Below, one piece after another: positions 12,118-24,130 of a DNA stretch of 64,000 nt (position 1 is its first letter; every line of letters begins with the position of its first letter). The notes under the pieces are model-generated. The model was given only the letters and a program-made list of their open reading frames with translations, did not search any database and had not been told where the DNA came from. Both the position numbers and the translations under genes were made by a program. Origin of the DNA: Pontederia crassipes (Eukaryota > Streptophyta > Magnoliopsida > Commelinales > Pontederiaceae); the NCBI GenBank assembly GCA_030549335.1, contig CM060198.1, positions 58,543,453 through 58,607,452 of the forward strand, written 5' to 3'.

Positions 12118-12361
12118 TGGAGGGAGCAGGCGGGTGAATAGGGTGTGAGATTAGCGTGTGGCCTGTGGAGTGGCTGCCAATTACATTACATATGGTGCCA
12201 ATCGTGTGACTTGGATTGGGTGGGGACCAGTCCGCGTGCGACTGTGCACGAGTGATCATGTACTTGAAAATAATATTCCTAGCAAACGAGATATTTTATG
12301 ACGAATAAATTTAATTTTTAATTGTAGCTAAATCTCCTCAACTAATTTGATGTTTGTAATT

Positions 12362-14178
12362 TGTAAATATTACATTCAAGAAAAAATAAATAAATGAATA
12401 AATAAATGGATAAAATCAAATAGAAAGTGACAATTATGAATGGATAAGATCAAATAGAAGATAACAATTATGAGTGGATAAGATCAAAAAAGAGCAAACT
12501 TAAAAATTCCTCCCACCACAACTCTTATAAGAAGGGCCCTTCCCCTTGAACATCCACTTTTTATTTCTTTTGCTTTCTTACCATCATGCTACCCCTTAGA
12601 TTCTTCACCAATCGAATTGCTTCATAGATGGGGAACGACAAGGGGAGGATGACCGCCGGTGACCGGAAGAATTTCGTACAAGGATCGATCAAGGAAAGAG
12701 GTGGGTGAATATGAAATTCCATTGCATAACCTAAATAGGATTGGGCTAGAATGATATGCTTATGGCCAAATGGAAAGATTGAAGAAAACGAATTGTTTGA
12801 TTGTATTCTTATTGTTTGATATCTGATTCATGATTGATTGTTGTTAAGTAGATGTTTTCCTTCATGATTTCGTGTCTGGATGACTGTTTAGAAGTGTTCA
12901 TCTCATCTAGGATCGAAAAATCTTGAAAATTTGAAGTCTGTCCGAATCTATTTTTACGCCGACCAGTCGATCGATTCAGAAATATCGATCGATCGATGAT
13001 ATGAAAATCGATCGATCGACCGACCGATAGAGACTGGTCGACCGATCATTCCTTCGGAGCCGCATAGGTCGGTCGACCGAGGCCCATTGTACAGATCACA
13101 CACCATCAGTCGATCGATTCTTTGATATCTCGGAGAATCGGTCGACCGATGCCCAGAAGTCGATCGACCGATCGGTGAGAACTGGTCGATCGAACTTTAA
13201 GTCAGATTGCATTTTGTTGCTGATTGATCTAGATTCTTCTCATGATTATGATATGCTATTCCCTACTGATTGAATTGTTGTATGACTAAATCATTTGTCG
13301 TGTTATTGATTTGTCCAGTAATCCAATCCTCTTATAGAATGAAAGAATGATGAATTGATAAAGTGATTAAAGTAAGAAAGATGAAAGGATAAAAAGGTGG
13401 ATGGCCAGCCCATGCTAAATGCTATAGTGAAGGGTCGCTTCATTAGCCATGGCTTTATCACCCATAAACTGCATAAGACTGTATTGTTTTGCTCGGCATA
13501 AAACCCCCAAAAGTTAAAGGCACCTAAAGTCACTCAGGCTAAGAAAAAGTACAAGGATAAAGAGAATGTATGAATGATATGAGTAAGATGGTAAATTATG
13601 CAAGATTGTTAATCCAGAATGATAACTGCATCCTCTTCATGACTATAAGATTGATACATGATTTCTATCTCTTTCATCCATTAATATCTTAAATCGAATG
13701 ATCTTATGTTCTCTATCTGATCTTGATATAAGTGATTATTAATTCTAACTAATTCTGTTTATTGTTATACATTGTGTACTATATTGATTTCCCACTAGGC
13801 TGTATAGTTTACGGGAGGACCTTCTCCCCTGTGTTGATTTTCATAGGGTCATGTCAGTGATGGTGTTGAGATCATGTGCCGCGACCAGCTCGAGCGATAA
13901 TAAAGCACATGAACTGACAAAGGGCCTAGTTATCATTTTTTCTATTTTTTGCATTTATGAACTTGAATGTAATTCAGATGTGATTCCTATTATGAAGATT
14001 TTATAATACTTTGAGACTTCCGCTACTATGATATTCTTATTTTCTCTCTTTATTCCTATTGCTGACATGTCATTGTTTTCATAGAGTTTTGATTAATTTT
14101 TAGTCAAAGTTATAATTTTTCGTAGCGCCTTTAGAGAGATCCTCGCCACATGACGTTGGTCGATTTGAGGGCGTTATA
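12362..14178 (+). repeat. 5' LTR of the gypsy element
   Basis: It aligns along most of its length with 19109-20854 and ends in GGCGTTATA where the 3' LTR ends GGCGTTACA. The left boundary is uncertain by about 20 bp. It contains the TCGATCGA-rich block at about 12955-13195, which is longer here than in the 3' LTR. Confidence 0.85.
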
Positions 14179-14182
14179 TTTA

Positions 14183-14194
14183 TGGTATCAGAGC
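14183..14194 (+). other. Primer-binding site, initiator tRNA-Met type
   Basis: TGGTATCAGAGC lies four bases after the 5' LTR and matches the 3' end complement of plant initiator tRNA-Met. Confidence 0.85.
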
Positions 14195-15404
14195 CTAAAG
14201 TTAGGACTCTCTTGACGTCCTATTGTATAAGATAGTATGGTAATGGTTCATGTGCTTTCGCCGAACAGTCGTCACACCCTCCACCGTAAAGTACAAGTAA
14301 GATCTTTCTTGCTTTGTGTCATTCTTTATTGATGTATCAATGCTTATTTCATAGAAGTGGTTGATTTCTAAGAAGGTTATTTTGCATGATAGGAATCAAC
14401 CTAAAGAGTATTAGTGATTATGCAAAAGGGTCACAAATATTATGAAAAATTGAGAAAGAATAAGTAATGCATGGGGATGATTATACCTACATGAAGAATC
14501 AGTCTTATAGATATTTAGAGAATAAAATATAAGAAATAATTTTGTTTCTTTCAATTCATGTTTTTCATCTCTTTCATGATCATCTTACTCACGGACTTCT
14601 TCTGCTGACTGCAGTAGTATGAAGAGGGAAATGAGTAGGCATATTGCAAAGATATGTAGATTTATGAGAAAAATGAGGGAATTATAAGAATAAATAAAAG
14701 AATTGCCTCACGCAATAAGTATGTGTGTGATGATTTCAAAATAGTAAAAGTGAATTTTATAAAAAAATCAAACATGCCTAAGTTATGATTTATTGTTATG
14801 ACTTATGCGGTTTCATGAGTTTAACAAGATAGGAGTTTAATAAATTATTTTATATGTGTATATTGATAAGTAGGGACTCGTAATGCTCATTGTGCCGTAG
14901 ACTTCATATGACTTTTATAGTATGTTGACAAAGGTCTTGAGAAAATACAAACTAGTTATACGAATTCTTAACTGTATTACCTCATATTGAGGTTGAGAAT
15001 CAGGGTTAATAATTAAGTTTAGAACTTTTATAACTTTTGATGGAAAGGAACTTGGGTATACTCTGTTTTTCTAAGAATCATGTATAATATATGGATGAAC
15101 AAATATAGAAGTTTAAAAGACTCAGAAGTCACATTGGATTGAATGAAGAATGAATACCAAATAGTCGACCACTATCTTTATGATTGATCGAAATACATTT
15201 AAAAAAAATGGACGACCATTTGACTTTCGGGCATTCGATACATGGACAGAAGGAATTTGATCATAATTGAACCCTCTAAATTATTAAGCTTCTGTCCACC
15301 CGATTGATTATCAAATGAAATGAACTTAAAGATAATTCGGAGCTATACTCCTTGATCGATTTACAGGTCGAAAGAGAGGTCCACTATAATGATGAAAAGT
15401 TATA

Positions 15405-15690
15405 CTGTCTTAGAGCGAGGTCATCTCCTTCGAGAGATGTTTCCTCCTAGCACAAGGTAGCGAGGTCATCTCCTTCGAGGGATGTTTCCGCCTATAACAA
15501 AGTTTATCCTCACTCATGTTACGGCCTAGTGTGAGGTCATCTCCTCTAAGGGATGTTTTCGACTAGTGCGAGATTATCCTCATCTTTATGGATGTTGCCG
15601 TCTAGAGCGAGGTCATCTCCAATGAGGGATGTTGCTGTCTAGTGCGAGGTCGTCCACACTCTTACAAATGTTTCTGCCTTGTGCGAAATC
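15405..15690 (+). repeat. Degenerate tandem repeat inside the gypsy element
   Basis: About five to six imperfect units of roughly 50 bp share GCGAGGTCATCTCC and GGGATGTTTCCG-type segments. It lies in the non-coding 5' part of the internal region. Confidence 0.7.
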
Positions 15691-18600
15691 ATCTGACTTA
15701 ATATAATTGGTCATGTCATTGATCCGCCATTGGTCCATGATGGTCTAGATAGTTGCGCTTTGTGTGCCGGCAAGGGTATACCCTAATAGAAAGAAGAGCT
15801 CTTCTAACGAACAAAAGTATGAAAGAATGAATGGCCAAAAAAAGGTATGAAAGGACTTCGTCCTTAAAAACAAAGAACACGAATGAAAGAACATGAAAGA
15901 CAAGCCATGAACGAGGAACAAATAACCATGATTCTTCTTAAAAGTTTAATGATGATATATGTTTAAGAACGATAAGGATGAACATGTATGGAGTTACGAT
16001 TCTTATATATGGATGAGCCTTCTTATAGACTTTTAGGTAATGAGTGTTATCATTAAGGCAAATGGTAATGGAATAGTAATGTAAAAGAACAAGGGACAAT
16101 GTGCAAAGGATACAGATGTTTGTTTGTCTTTTTATTTGGTGATTGCTTTGTTTTCCTACCTTATTGCTTGAATTCATTACATGTGTTTGTCTGCATGCAC
16201 GATGGTTGTACTAAGGATTTTTGTTATGTAGTGTACATAAATTATTGTGTTATTATGGATTGGATTTTTTGCCACGCATTTTATAGACTGATTGACCCCT
16301 TATAGTAACTACTGTTCAAGCTCAATATCGGTTCGAAGTGCTCTTCACTCCCTTATGATCTATCGATTCATTTCCCTATGCATGGAATTGAAAGATACTG
16401 CACTCAAGAAGAAAAGAACTTGATGTGGTGTTATATATAACCACTGGCCTTCTATGAAATTATATGACAGTGACATTGCAAATGAAAAGATCAATAGAAG
16501 ACAATGCAAGGTAAACCAAGAAGTTAAAGTTAAGTAACTCCCATGATTAAATTATCGAATGAAGCATTGATACAAGGGATCGAGAGCATCTCAGAATAGT
16601 GTTGGAGACTCTGCGTCAACACAAGCTGTACGGCAAACTCTCGAAGTGCGAATTTTGGTTGAAGGAAATCATGTTATCGTATCCAAGAAGGACATTTGAG
16701 TGGACCCCGCAAAAGTAGAAGCAGTGACTAATTGGGCAAGGCCGAAGAATGCATCTGAGATTCACAGTTTTTTGGGATTAGCAGATTATTACAGAAAGTT
16801 TATCAGAGACTTCTCCAAAATTGCAGCACCGCTCACGAACGTCACGAAGAAAGCTGAGAAGTTTATCTGGTCTGATAAGTGTGAGCAAAGCTTTCAGACA
16901 TTGAAGGATCGTCCGACATCAGCACTTGTCATCACCATCCCGACGGGCAGCGGAGGATACGTAATCTATAGTGATGCACGTGGGACAGGGTCAGGGTGTG
17001 TGCTAATGCAGCATGGTAAAGTAGTAGCCTATGCTTCGCACCAATTGAAGAAGCACGATGTTAACTACCCCACGCATGACCTGGAGCTAGCTGCAATAGT
17101 TTTTGCTTTAAAGATTTAGAAACATTATCTGTATGGGGAGACTTTTAAGATCTTCACAGATCATAAGAGTCTCAAATATATTTTTGACCAGAAGGTAGTG
17201 ATGCACGTGGGACAGGCTTAGGGTGTGTGCTAATGCAGCATGGTAAAGTAGTAGCCTATGCTTCGCGCCAATTGAAGAAGCACGATGTTAACTACCCCAC
17301 GCATGACCTGGAGCTAGCTGCAATAGTTTTTGCTTTAAAGATTTGGAAACATTATCTGTATGGGGAGACTTTTAAGATCTTCACAAATCATAAGAGTCTC
17401 AAATATATTTTTGACCAGAAGGATCTTAACATGAGGCAGCGCCGCTGGTTGGAACTTCTGAAGGATTATGAATTTGCTATTAGTTACCGCCTTAGTAAAG
17501 CAAATTCAGTGGCAGACGCGCTGAGCAGGAAATGTGAAGGTTCACTAGCATACATCAGAGTACGGGAGTACGCGATGTTACAGGAGATAGATCAGTGGTG
17601 TCCCAGGCTTGACAATAATAGAGCGATGTGGATGATGCATCAGATGAGGCCCAGTATGATTGACAGAATCATAGCTGCTCAGAGGGAGGATTCAGAGTAC
17701 CAAAAAGTGTTGAAAAGATGTCAGAATGAGCCGAAGGACTTTCAGGTATCAACAGATGGAGGAATTCAGTATAGGGATAGATTATGGGTTCCATCAGATG
17801 CAACCATCAAACGGGAAGTAATGGATGAGTGCCATAAGTCTGAGTTTGTCATCCATCCTGGAAGCACTAAGATGTACAAAAATGTACATCGCAGTTATTG
17901 GTGTCATGACATAAAGAGGGAGATAGCTGAGTATGTGTTTAGATGTCTGGTGTGCCAACAGGTGAAGATTGAGCACTAGAGGCCATATGAAAAAATTGAA
18001 GCTTTTAGATATTCCACAGTGGAAGTGGGATAATATTATTATGAATTTCGTATCCAACTTGTCCAAGTCCAAGAAGAGTCATGATGCTATATGGGTGGTG
18101 GTTGACATATTCACGAAGGTGGCACACTTCATCCCTATCCGGTGGAAGCAACCAGTAGAGAGTTTATTAGACTTATAGGTGGTTAGATTACATGGAATTT
18201 TAACATCGATTGTTTCTGATCAAGACCTCAGAATTACTGTCAGATTCTAAAAGAGCATGCAACAAGCATTTGGCACAAGGCTGATTTACAGCACTGCTTT
18301 CCACCCTCAGATTGATGGGCAGTCTGAGAGGACTATTCAGAAAGTAGATGACATGCTGCAAGCAAGTGCACTAGATTGGCAAGACAATTGGGATGAGCAC
18401 ATTCATCTAATCGAATTTGCTTATAATAGGCGCCCTTTGAGGCTTTATATGACAGACCTTGTCATTCACCCGCTCACTAGGATGAAGTAGGTGAAGAGAA
18501 AATCATGAGTAAAGGGGAAGTGGAGGAGGCAGTAGAATATGTTGAGAAAGTGGAGCTGATCACGCAGAGAATGAAGATAGCTCAAGGCAGACAAAAGAGT

Positions 18601-19108
18601 TATGCTGATAAGGGCAGACGTGAACAGATTTTTTAGACTGGTGATCAGGTTCTGCTGAAGGTGTCTCCCATGAAGGGAATTATGAGGTTTAGTAAACGAG
18701 GGAAGCTCAGCACTCAGTACGTGTGACCATTCGAAGTACTGAAGCTAGTAGGTAAAGCAGCATGCAGGCTAGCCTTGCCACTTTCATATGGGCGAGTGCA
18801 TAATGTGTTTCTCGTATCCATGCTTAAGAAGTACAAGCATGACACTGTCAATATTTTACAGATTGAAGAGACAAATCTAGTTGCTGATATGACTTTCACG
18901 GAGTACCCGACACATATTGTGGAACACAAAGTACAACGCCAGAAAAATAAAGATGTACCTATGGTCAGAGTAGTATGACGTTTTCATCACGGCGATGAGG
19001 CCATGTGGGAACTCCAATCAGAGATGCGCCAAGAATTCCCACACTTATTCGGTAAGATCTCTACTTAATGCAAAATTCGAAGACGAATTTTCTTTTAAGG
19101 GGTAATGA

Positions 19109-20854
19109 TGTAACACCCGCGAAAAAAAATAAATTGATAAAATCAAATAGAAGTGACAACTATGAGTGGATAAGATCAAACAGAATGTGACAACTATGAG
19201 TGGATAAGATAAAAAAGGGCAAAATTAGAAATTCCTCCCACCACAACCCTTATAAAAAGGGCCCTCCCTCTTGGACAGTCTCCTTCCATTTCTTTTGCTT
19301 CCTTACCATATACATTCTTCTTCAATTGAATTGCTTCATAGGTGGAGAACGACAAGGGGAGGATGACCGTCGGTGACCAGAAGGATTTCGTACAAGGATC
19401 GACCAAGGAAAGATGTGGGTGAATATGAAATCCCATTGCATAACCTAAATAGGATTGGGCTAGAATGGTATGCTTATGGCCAAATTGAAAGATTGAAGGT
19501 AACGAATTATTTGATTGTATTCTTGTTGTTTAATCTCTGATTCATGATTGATTGCTGTTAAGTAGATGTTTTCCTTCATGATTTCGTGTCTGGATGACTG
19601 TTTAGAAGTGTTCATCTCATCTAGGATAGAAAAACCTTGAAAATCTAAGGTCTGTCTGAATCTATTTTTACGCCGATCGGTCGACCGATCATTCCTTCCG
19701 AACCGCATAGGTCGGTCGACCGATCATTCCTTCCGAACCGCATAAGTCGGCCGACCGGCCGATCGAGGCCCATTGTACAGACCAAGCACCATCGATCGAC
19801 CGATTCTGAGATATCGGTCGACCGGTGCCTAGAAGTCGGTCGACCGATCAGTGAGAACTGGTCGACCAAATTTTAAGCCAGATTGCATTTTGTTGCTGAT
19901 TGATTTAGATTCTTTTCATGATTATGATATGCTATTCCCTACTGATTGAATTGTTGTATGACTGAATCATTTGTCGTGTTATTAATCTGTCCAGTGATCC
20001 AATCCTCTTATAGAATGAATGAATGATGAATTGATAAAGTGATCAAAGTAAGAAAGATGAAAGGATAAAAAGGTGGGTGGCCAGCCCATGCCAAGTGCTA
20101 TAGTGAAGGGTCGCACCCTTAGCTATGACTTTATCACCCATAGGCTGCACAAGACTGTATTATTTTGCTCGGCATAAAACTCCCAAAAGTTAAAGGCACC
20201 TAAAGTCACTCAGGATAAGAAAAAGTACAAGGATAAAGAGAATGTATGAATGATATGAGTATGATGGTAAATGATGCAAGATTGTTAATCCAGAATGATA
20301 ACTGCATCCTCTTCATGACTATAAGATTGATTCATGATTTCTATCTCTTTCATCCATTGATATCTTAAATCGAATGATCTTATGCTCTCTATCTGATCTT
20401 GATATAAGTGATTATTGATTCTAATTAATTCTATTTATTGTTATGCATTGTGTACTATATTGATTCCCCACTAGGTTGTATAGTTTACGGGAGGACCTTC
20501 TCCCCTGTGTTGATTTCCATAGGGCCATGTCAGTGATGGTGTTGAGATCGTGTGCCGCGATCAGCTCGAGCGATAATAAAGTACATGAACTGACAAAGGA
20601 CCTAGTTATCATTTTTTCTATTTTTCGCATTTATGAACTTGAATGTAATTCAAATGTGATTCCTATTATGAAAATTTTGTAGTACTTTGAGACTTCCGCT
20701 ACTATGATATTCTTATTTTCTCACTTTATTCCTATTGCTGACATGTCATTATTTTAATGGAGTTTTGATCAATCTTTAGTCAAAGTTATAGTTTTTCGTA
20801 GCGTCTTTAGAGAGATCATTGCCACATGACGTTGGTCGATTTGGGGGCGTTACA
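19109..20854 (+). repeat. 3' LTR of the gypsy element
   Basis: It starts TGTAACACCC and ends GGCGTTACA, so the terminal inverted TGTAAC/GTTACA is intact. It is 1746 bp and similar to the 5' LTR throughout, including the GGTCGACCGAT-rich block at about 19670-19870. Confidence 0.9.
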
Positions 20855-21440
20855 GTAAATCCCCTCAAATGGGCTTGAGAATAATGTTTGATAAAATTAA
20901 TGTTTTGATAACGGATAATAATTTCATGTCATGAATAGTAATTTTATTCATAGATGAGTAATTAACTATTAAGAAATAAAAGTTAATAATTTAACTAATA
21001 CATTTAATAAAAAACATTAGTTAGTACCCGTTTGACTTATTTGATACAAAATAGTTGATAAATTGAATTATTGATAAGTATTTGATTGACAGAAATTTAT
21101 TTTTAAAAATAAATAGTTATATATTTAAATAAAACTACTGATATCAATAATAATTAGCACATTGTTTTTATGAATTTTCTTATTTTTTTAGTTATAAGTA
21201 TATTTGATATCTCCTTATTAATCATAGTATAAACTTATCAAATAATGAGATAGTTTTAAACTCACTTATTATAAGTTGCTTATAAGTTTAGTCAAATGTG
21301 ACTTTACATATAAGTAGAACTAATTGATCACTATAAAATGAGATATAATTATATACTTATCTGCCTTGAGTAATTTATTTATAAAATATTGATTTATTAC
21401 AAAAATGAAGAACTAACAAATTGACTTAAAGAAAAGAATA
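20855..21440. other. AT-rich intergenic sequence, nothing recognised
   Basis: Low-complexity AT-rich DNA with no gene, RNA or clear repeat boundary. Confidence 0.5.
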
Positions 21441-21448
21441 ATAATCTA

Positions 21449-21999
21449 GTAGGGGTGAGCGCGATCTAAGTCGATCTAGACCGGACTGACCCGACTTTTC
21501 GAAAAATAAATTTGACCCATTATGTAATCGGACCGGGACCAGTTCTATGTTGGAGAAAACTCGATCGATTCTGGGTCGGGACTAGGACCGTCGCTAAACA
21601 ACCCGACTCGAGACCCGGTCCGATTAAAATAAAATAAAAATAATATATTAAACATATCTAATTTTAAATAATATATTATAATTATAACGTCATTTTATCT
21701 AATTTTAAAATATTCTAATATGATTTATCTAAATCCAATTCAATTCTAGGTCCAATTCTCGGTTCATAATTATAATATAATTATAATAATATATTAACTT
21801 ACATAAATTTTAATTAAAATTTAATAATATAAAATTAATTAATTTTTGGTTCCATTCTCGATTTTATTCTTGATTTTTTGGATCTAGCCTATTCCCAGAA
21901 CCAGTCGATTGGGACCATGTCTAGAACCAGTTCTTATTTTTTTATTCTCAAGAAAAATCGGGTCGGGACCAGGATCCGAACCCGGTTTTGCTCTGCTCT
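21449..21999. mobile_element. Non-autonomous hAT-like element
   Basis: A 551-bp segment is flanked by a perfect 8-bp direct repeat ATAATCTA (21441-21448 and 22000-22007), the length used by hAT transposons. The left end contains AGGGGTGAGCGCGATC and the right end, read inward, AGAGCAGAGCAAAACC, a weak inverted pair of the AGGGGTGAGC type common at hAT ends. The interior holds GACCGG, GGTCGGGACC and related words near both ends and an AT-rich centre. No transposase frame is present. Confidence 0.6.
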
Positions 22000-22007
22000 A
22001 TAATCTA

Positions 22008-22703
22008 CATTTATACAATCAAAATTTCATGACAAATCACAATGCGATGATCACACTACAAAGAGTAGCCGCCACAATTGTCAAATTAAATCACCACATA
22101 CATCCTCGAAAATAAGAAGAGAATAAAAAAAAATCAGAGCATGTTAAAATTTATAGTACAACTCAAACATCTCCTAATTAAACATCTCTCAATTCTATAT
22201 CAATAATTTCCAAAATAAACTAAATCTAGTTACAATTTTACCTTTATACAAGGGATCATTCTTCAAGGCAGATTTCTTTAAAATATCATTGGATCATGTG
22301 ACTTTGTTGTGTAAGAAAGAGCAAATATATCAAATGGTAAAGTAATAACATTTTAAAGAAAAAGAAATCTCTTAAAAAAAGGCAATAAACTTGAAATTAG
22401 AAAGAAAAATAGTCAAATTAACTCCATTGATTAAATAGTATTCTCATAGCATGCACAATTTCAGTGTATTTGTTCATTGTATCATATATAATATATAAAA
22501 GAAATAAGTTTACGATCCAAAAAAGACTACAATGTGCCCCTACATATGGAATTGAAGAGCTTGAGTGCCAACTATTGGATCAAACTTGAGTCTCAATGCG
22601 ATTGATGGATGCAATACTAGCCAATGGTATCACCGTGAACTTTAGATGAAATAGTCATTTTACTTTGTTAAGTTTAATATATTAAACTTCATCATGATAT
22701 TTG
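22008..22703. other. AT-rich intergenic sequence with a short dispersed repeat
   Basis: The part 22505-22665 resembles 36430-36600 (shared GGATCAAACT and TCAATGNGATTGATGGAT-like words). No gene is seen. Confidence 0.4.
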
Positions 22704-23050
22704 CAATATTGTTAAAATTGGATCGGACTGATCAGTTCAACTGTGCATGGCGCCAAGTCTAATTTGGTTCAAGGTAAAAACCAAAAATACAATCGGACCA
22801 GTAAAAATCAATGAACCAAGGAATAGTTGAAAATTCGTTCGGTTTAAAATTGACAAAAATAAAAAATAAAAAATCATTGAAAAATGAAAGTAAAAGAAGG
22901 AAAGAAAAAAGTCAAAATGAAATTAAAATAAAATTTGAATATGCAACTTAAAATTGAAATAAAAATAATATTAAAAATGAAATAGAGTAAAGAATTAATG
23001 ATGAGATAGTAATATATAGAAGAATTAATTGTGAGAGAATAATGTAGGAT
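22704..23050. repeat. Left part of a CAATATT-ended inverted-repeat element
   Basis: It begins CAATATTGTTAAAATTGGAT, matching the ends of the elements at 43324 and 50754, followed by the same CCGGTTCAA-type words and a purine-rich AT interior. It appears interrupted at about 23051 by younger repeats. Confidence 0.5.
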
Positions 23051-23728
23051 TGAAAGCACCAAGAGGGAGGGTGAATTGGTGTATTAAAATTTGTAATTGA
23101 AAACTTTAAGAATCGTTTTAGAAAAAACAATTGCAAACAAGTATATAATAATGAAAAGCAAGTAAGAAAGATCAATCTGAGGAAGACGAGATGTGTCGAC
23201 CTTGTTACTGTCGAATATTTATTAGCTTTCTCTTTTCTTATAGGGAGAGAACAAATTTTTCTATCACATCGATTTTTTCTTTCCTCAATAGGTAACTCAC
23301 AATTCTTCCTAGTATGAGCTCTCAAATTTACTATATAAGTACACAAGGATTCCATCTGACTCATTTTTTTCTTGCAAAGAATGCTCATTATTAAGAACTT
23401 GAAAAGGAAAATGATGATTTGCATAGTAGAACTCTAGAAAGTGCTTTGGACTTGTATGAAGTTTCATAGTGATTTTCCTTAGCTTTGGCATCACATTTAT
23501 AGACTTCTCTTGAAAATATGATCATTGCAAACTTTTTGAAAAAGTCGATTTTGTCTTGCCAACTCTAAAGTGCACGCCTGCTTGAATTATTGGACGTTCG
23601 CTTTGTACAATAACCAACCGTTACACTATCTGTCTTTTTTATGCAAGCGTCTATTGTCCAAGTCGGCTGACCACTCTAACTTTATAGCCATTACTCTACC
23701 TTAGCATGTCATCGTCCTTCAGCTTTTG
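23051..23728. repeat. Older repeat interrupted by the copia element (left part)
   Basis: It starts TGAAAGCACCAAGAGGGAGG, a phrase frequent at the ends of plant retroelements. The sequence seems to resume at 32741 after the copia element, because the copia target duplication lies exactly at this join. Its class is unresolved. Confidence 0.4.
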
Positions 23729-24130
23729 TGTTGGAATTTATAATAGATATAAATTATAGAGGTTGCGAAATACCTCTTGCAGTGGAAGCGGATCGTCGGA
23801 GTTTTTTCACGAACTCTTGACGAATACACTTGCACCTTAGGATCGGGAACTGGACCTTTGAAGAATGGAACTCTTTGCCACAACACAAGTGCCTCTGGAA
23901 GAACCTCTCGAAAGTATGTTTGGGACTTATGGTATGGGTCCCTATTTATAGGATAGGGAGACTTGGGCAATAAGTTAGGCAGAACGCATCACGCGCGTCC
24001 ATCACGCGTGATGTGCAGCCCACAAATCTCGCGGCGCGCAAATCAAATCACACGTTTCTTGCACGAGAAGCACACGCGCATCACGCGCTTATGCATGCGC
24101 GTGATGCCTAAAAGGGCACAGAACCCAACA
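23729..24130 (-). repeat. 3' LTR of the copia element
   Basis: 402 bp, beginning TGTTGGAATT and ending CCCAACA on the plus strand. The inverted ends TGTTGG/CCAACA are intact. Confidence 0.92.

Larger units (their letters stand above)
12362..20854 (+). mobile_element. Broken Ty3/gypsy (chromovirus, Tekay/Del-like) LTR retrotransposon
   Basis: An approximately 8.5-kb fossil element reads on the plus strand. It has two long LTRs (about 12362-14178 and 19109-20854), a tRNA-iMet type primer-binding site (TGGTATCAGAGC) at 14183-14194 and a purine-rich TTTTAAGGGG tract just before the 3' LTR. Protein remnants occur in the order expected for gypsy: reverse transcriptase/RNase H region about 16.6-17.5 kb, integrase about 17.7-18.5 kb and a chromodomain-like tail about 18.8-19.05 kb, which is why I call it a chromovirus. 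The gag part is not recognisable. The element is clearly broken, with many breaks (well over five), and cannot be autonomous. The two LTRs differ by roughly 5% over a 225-bp stretch compared by eye, suggesting about 2 million years under a commonly used plant substitution rate. No clean target duplication is seen because the left edge is blurred. Confidence 0.9.

Noticed and set aside
12960-13190. CRISPR-like array from the repeated TCGATCGA words
   Set aside because: There are no constant-length spacers, the repeats overlap each other, the block lies in a retroelement LTR and this is a plant nuclear genome.
22948-23424. A 158-residue minus-strand frame
   Set aside because: Phe/Ile/Leu-rich low-complexity product of AT-rich DNA spanning a repeat boundary; not a credible protein.
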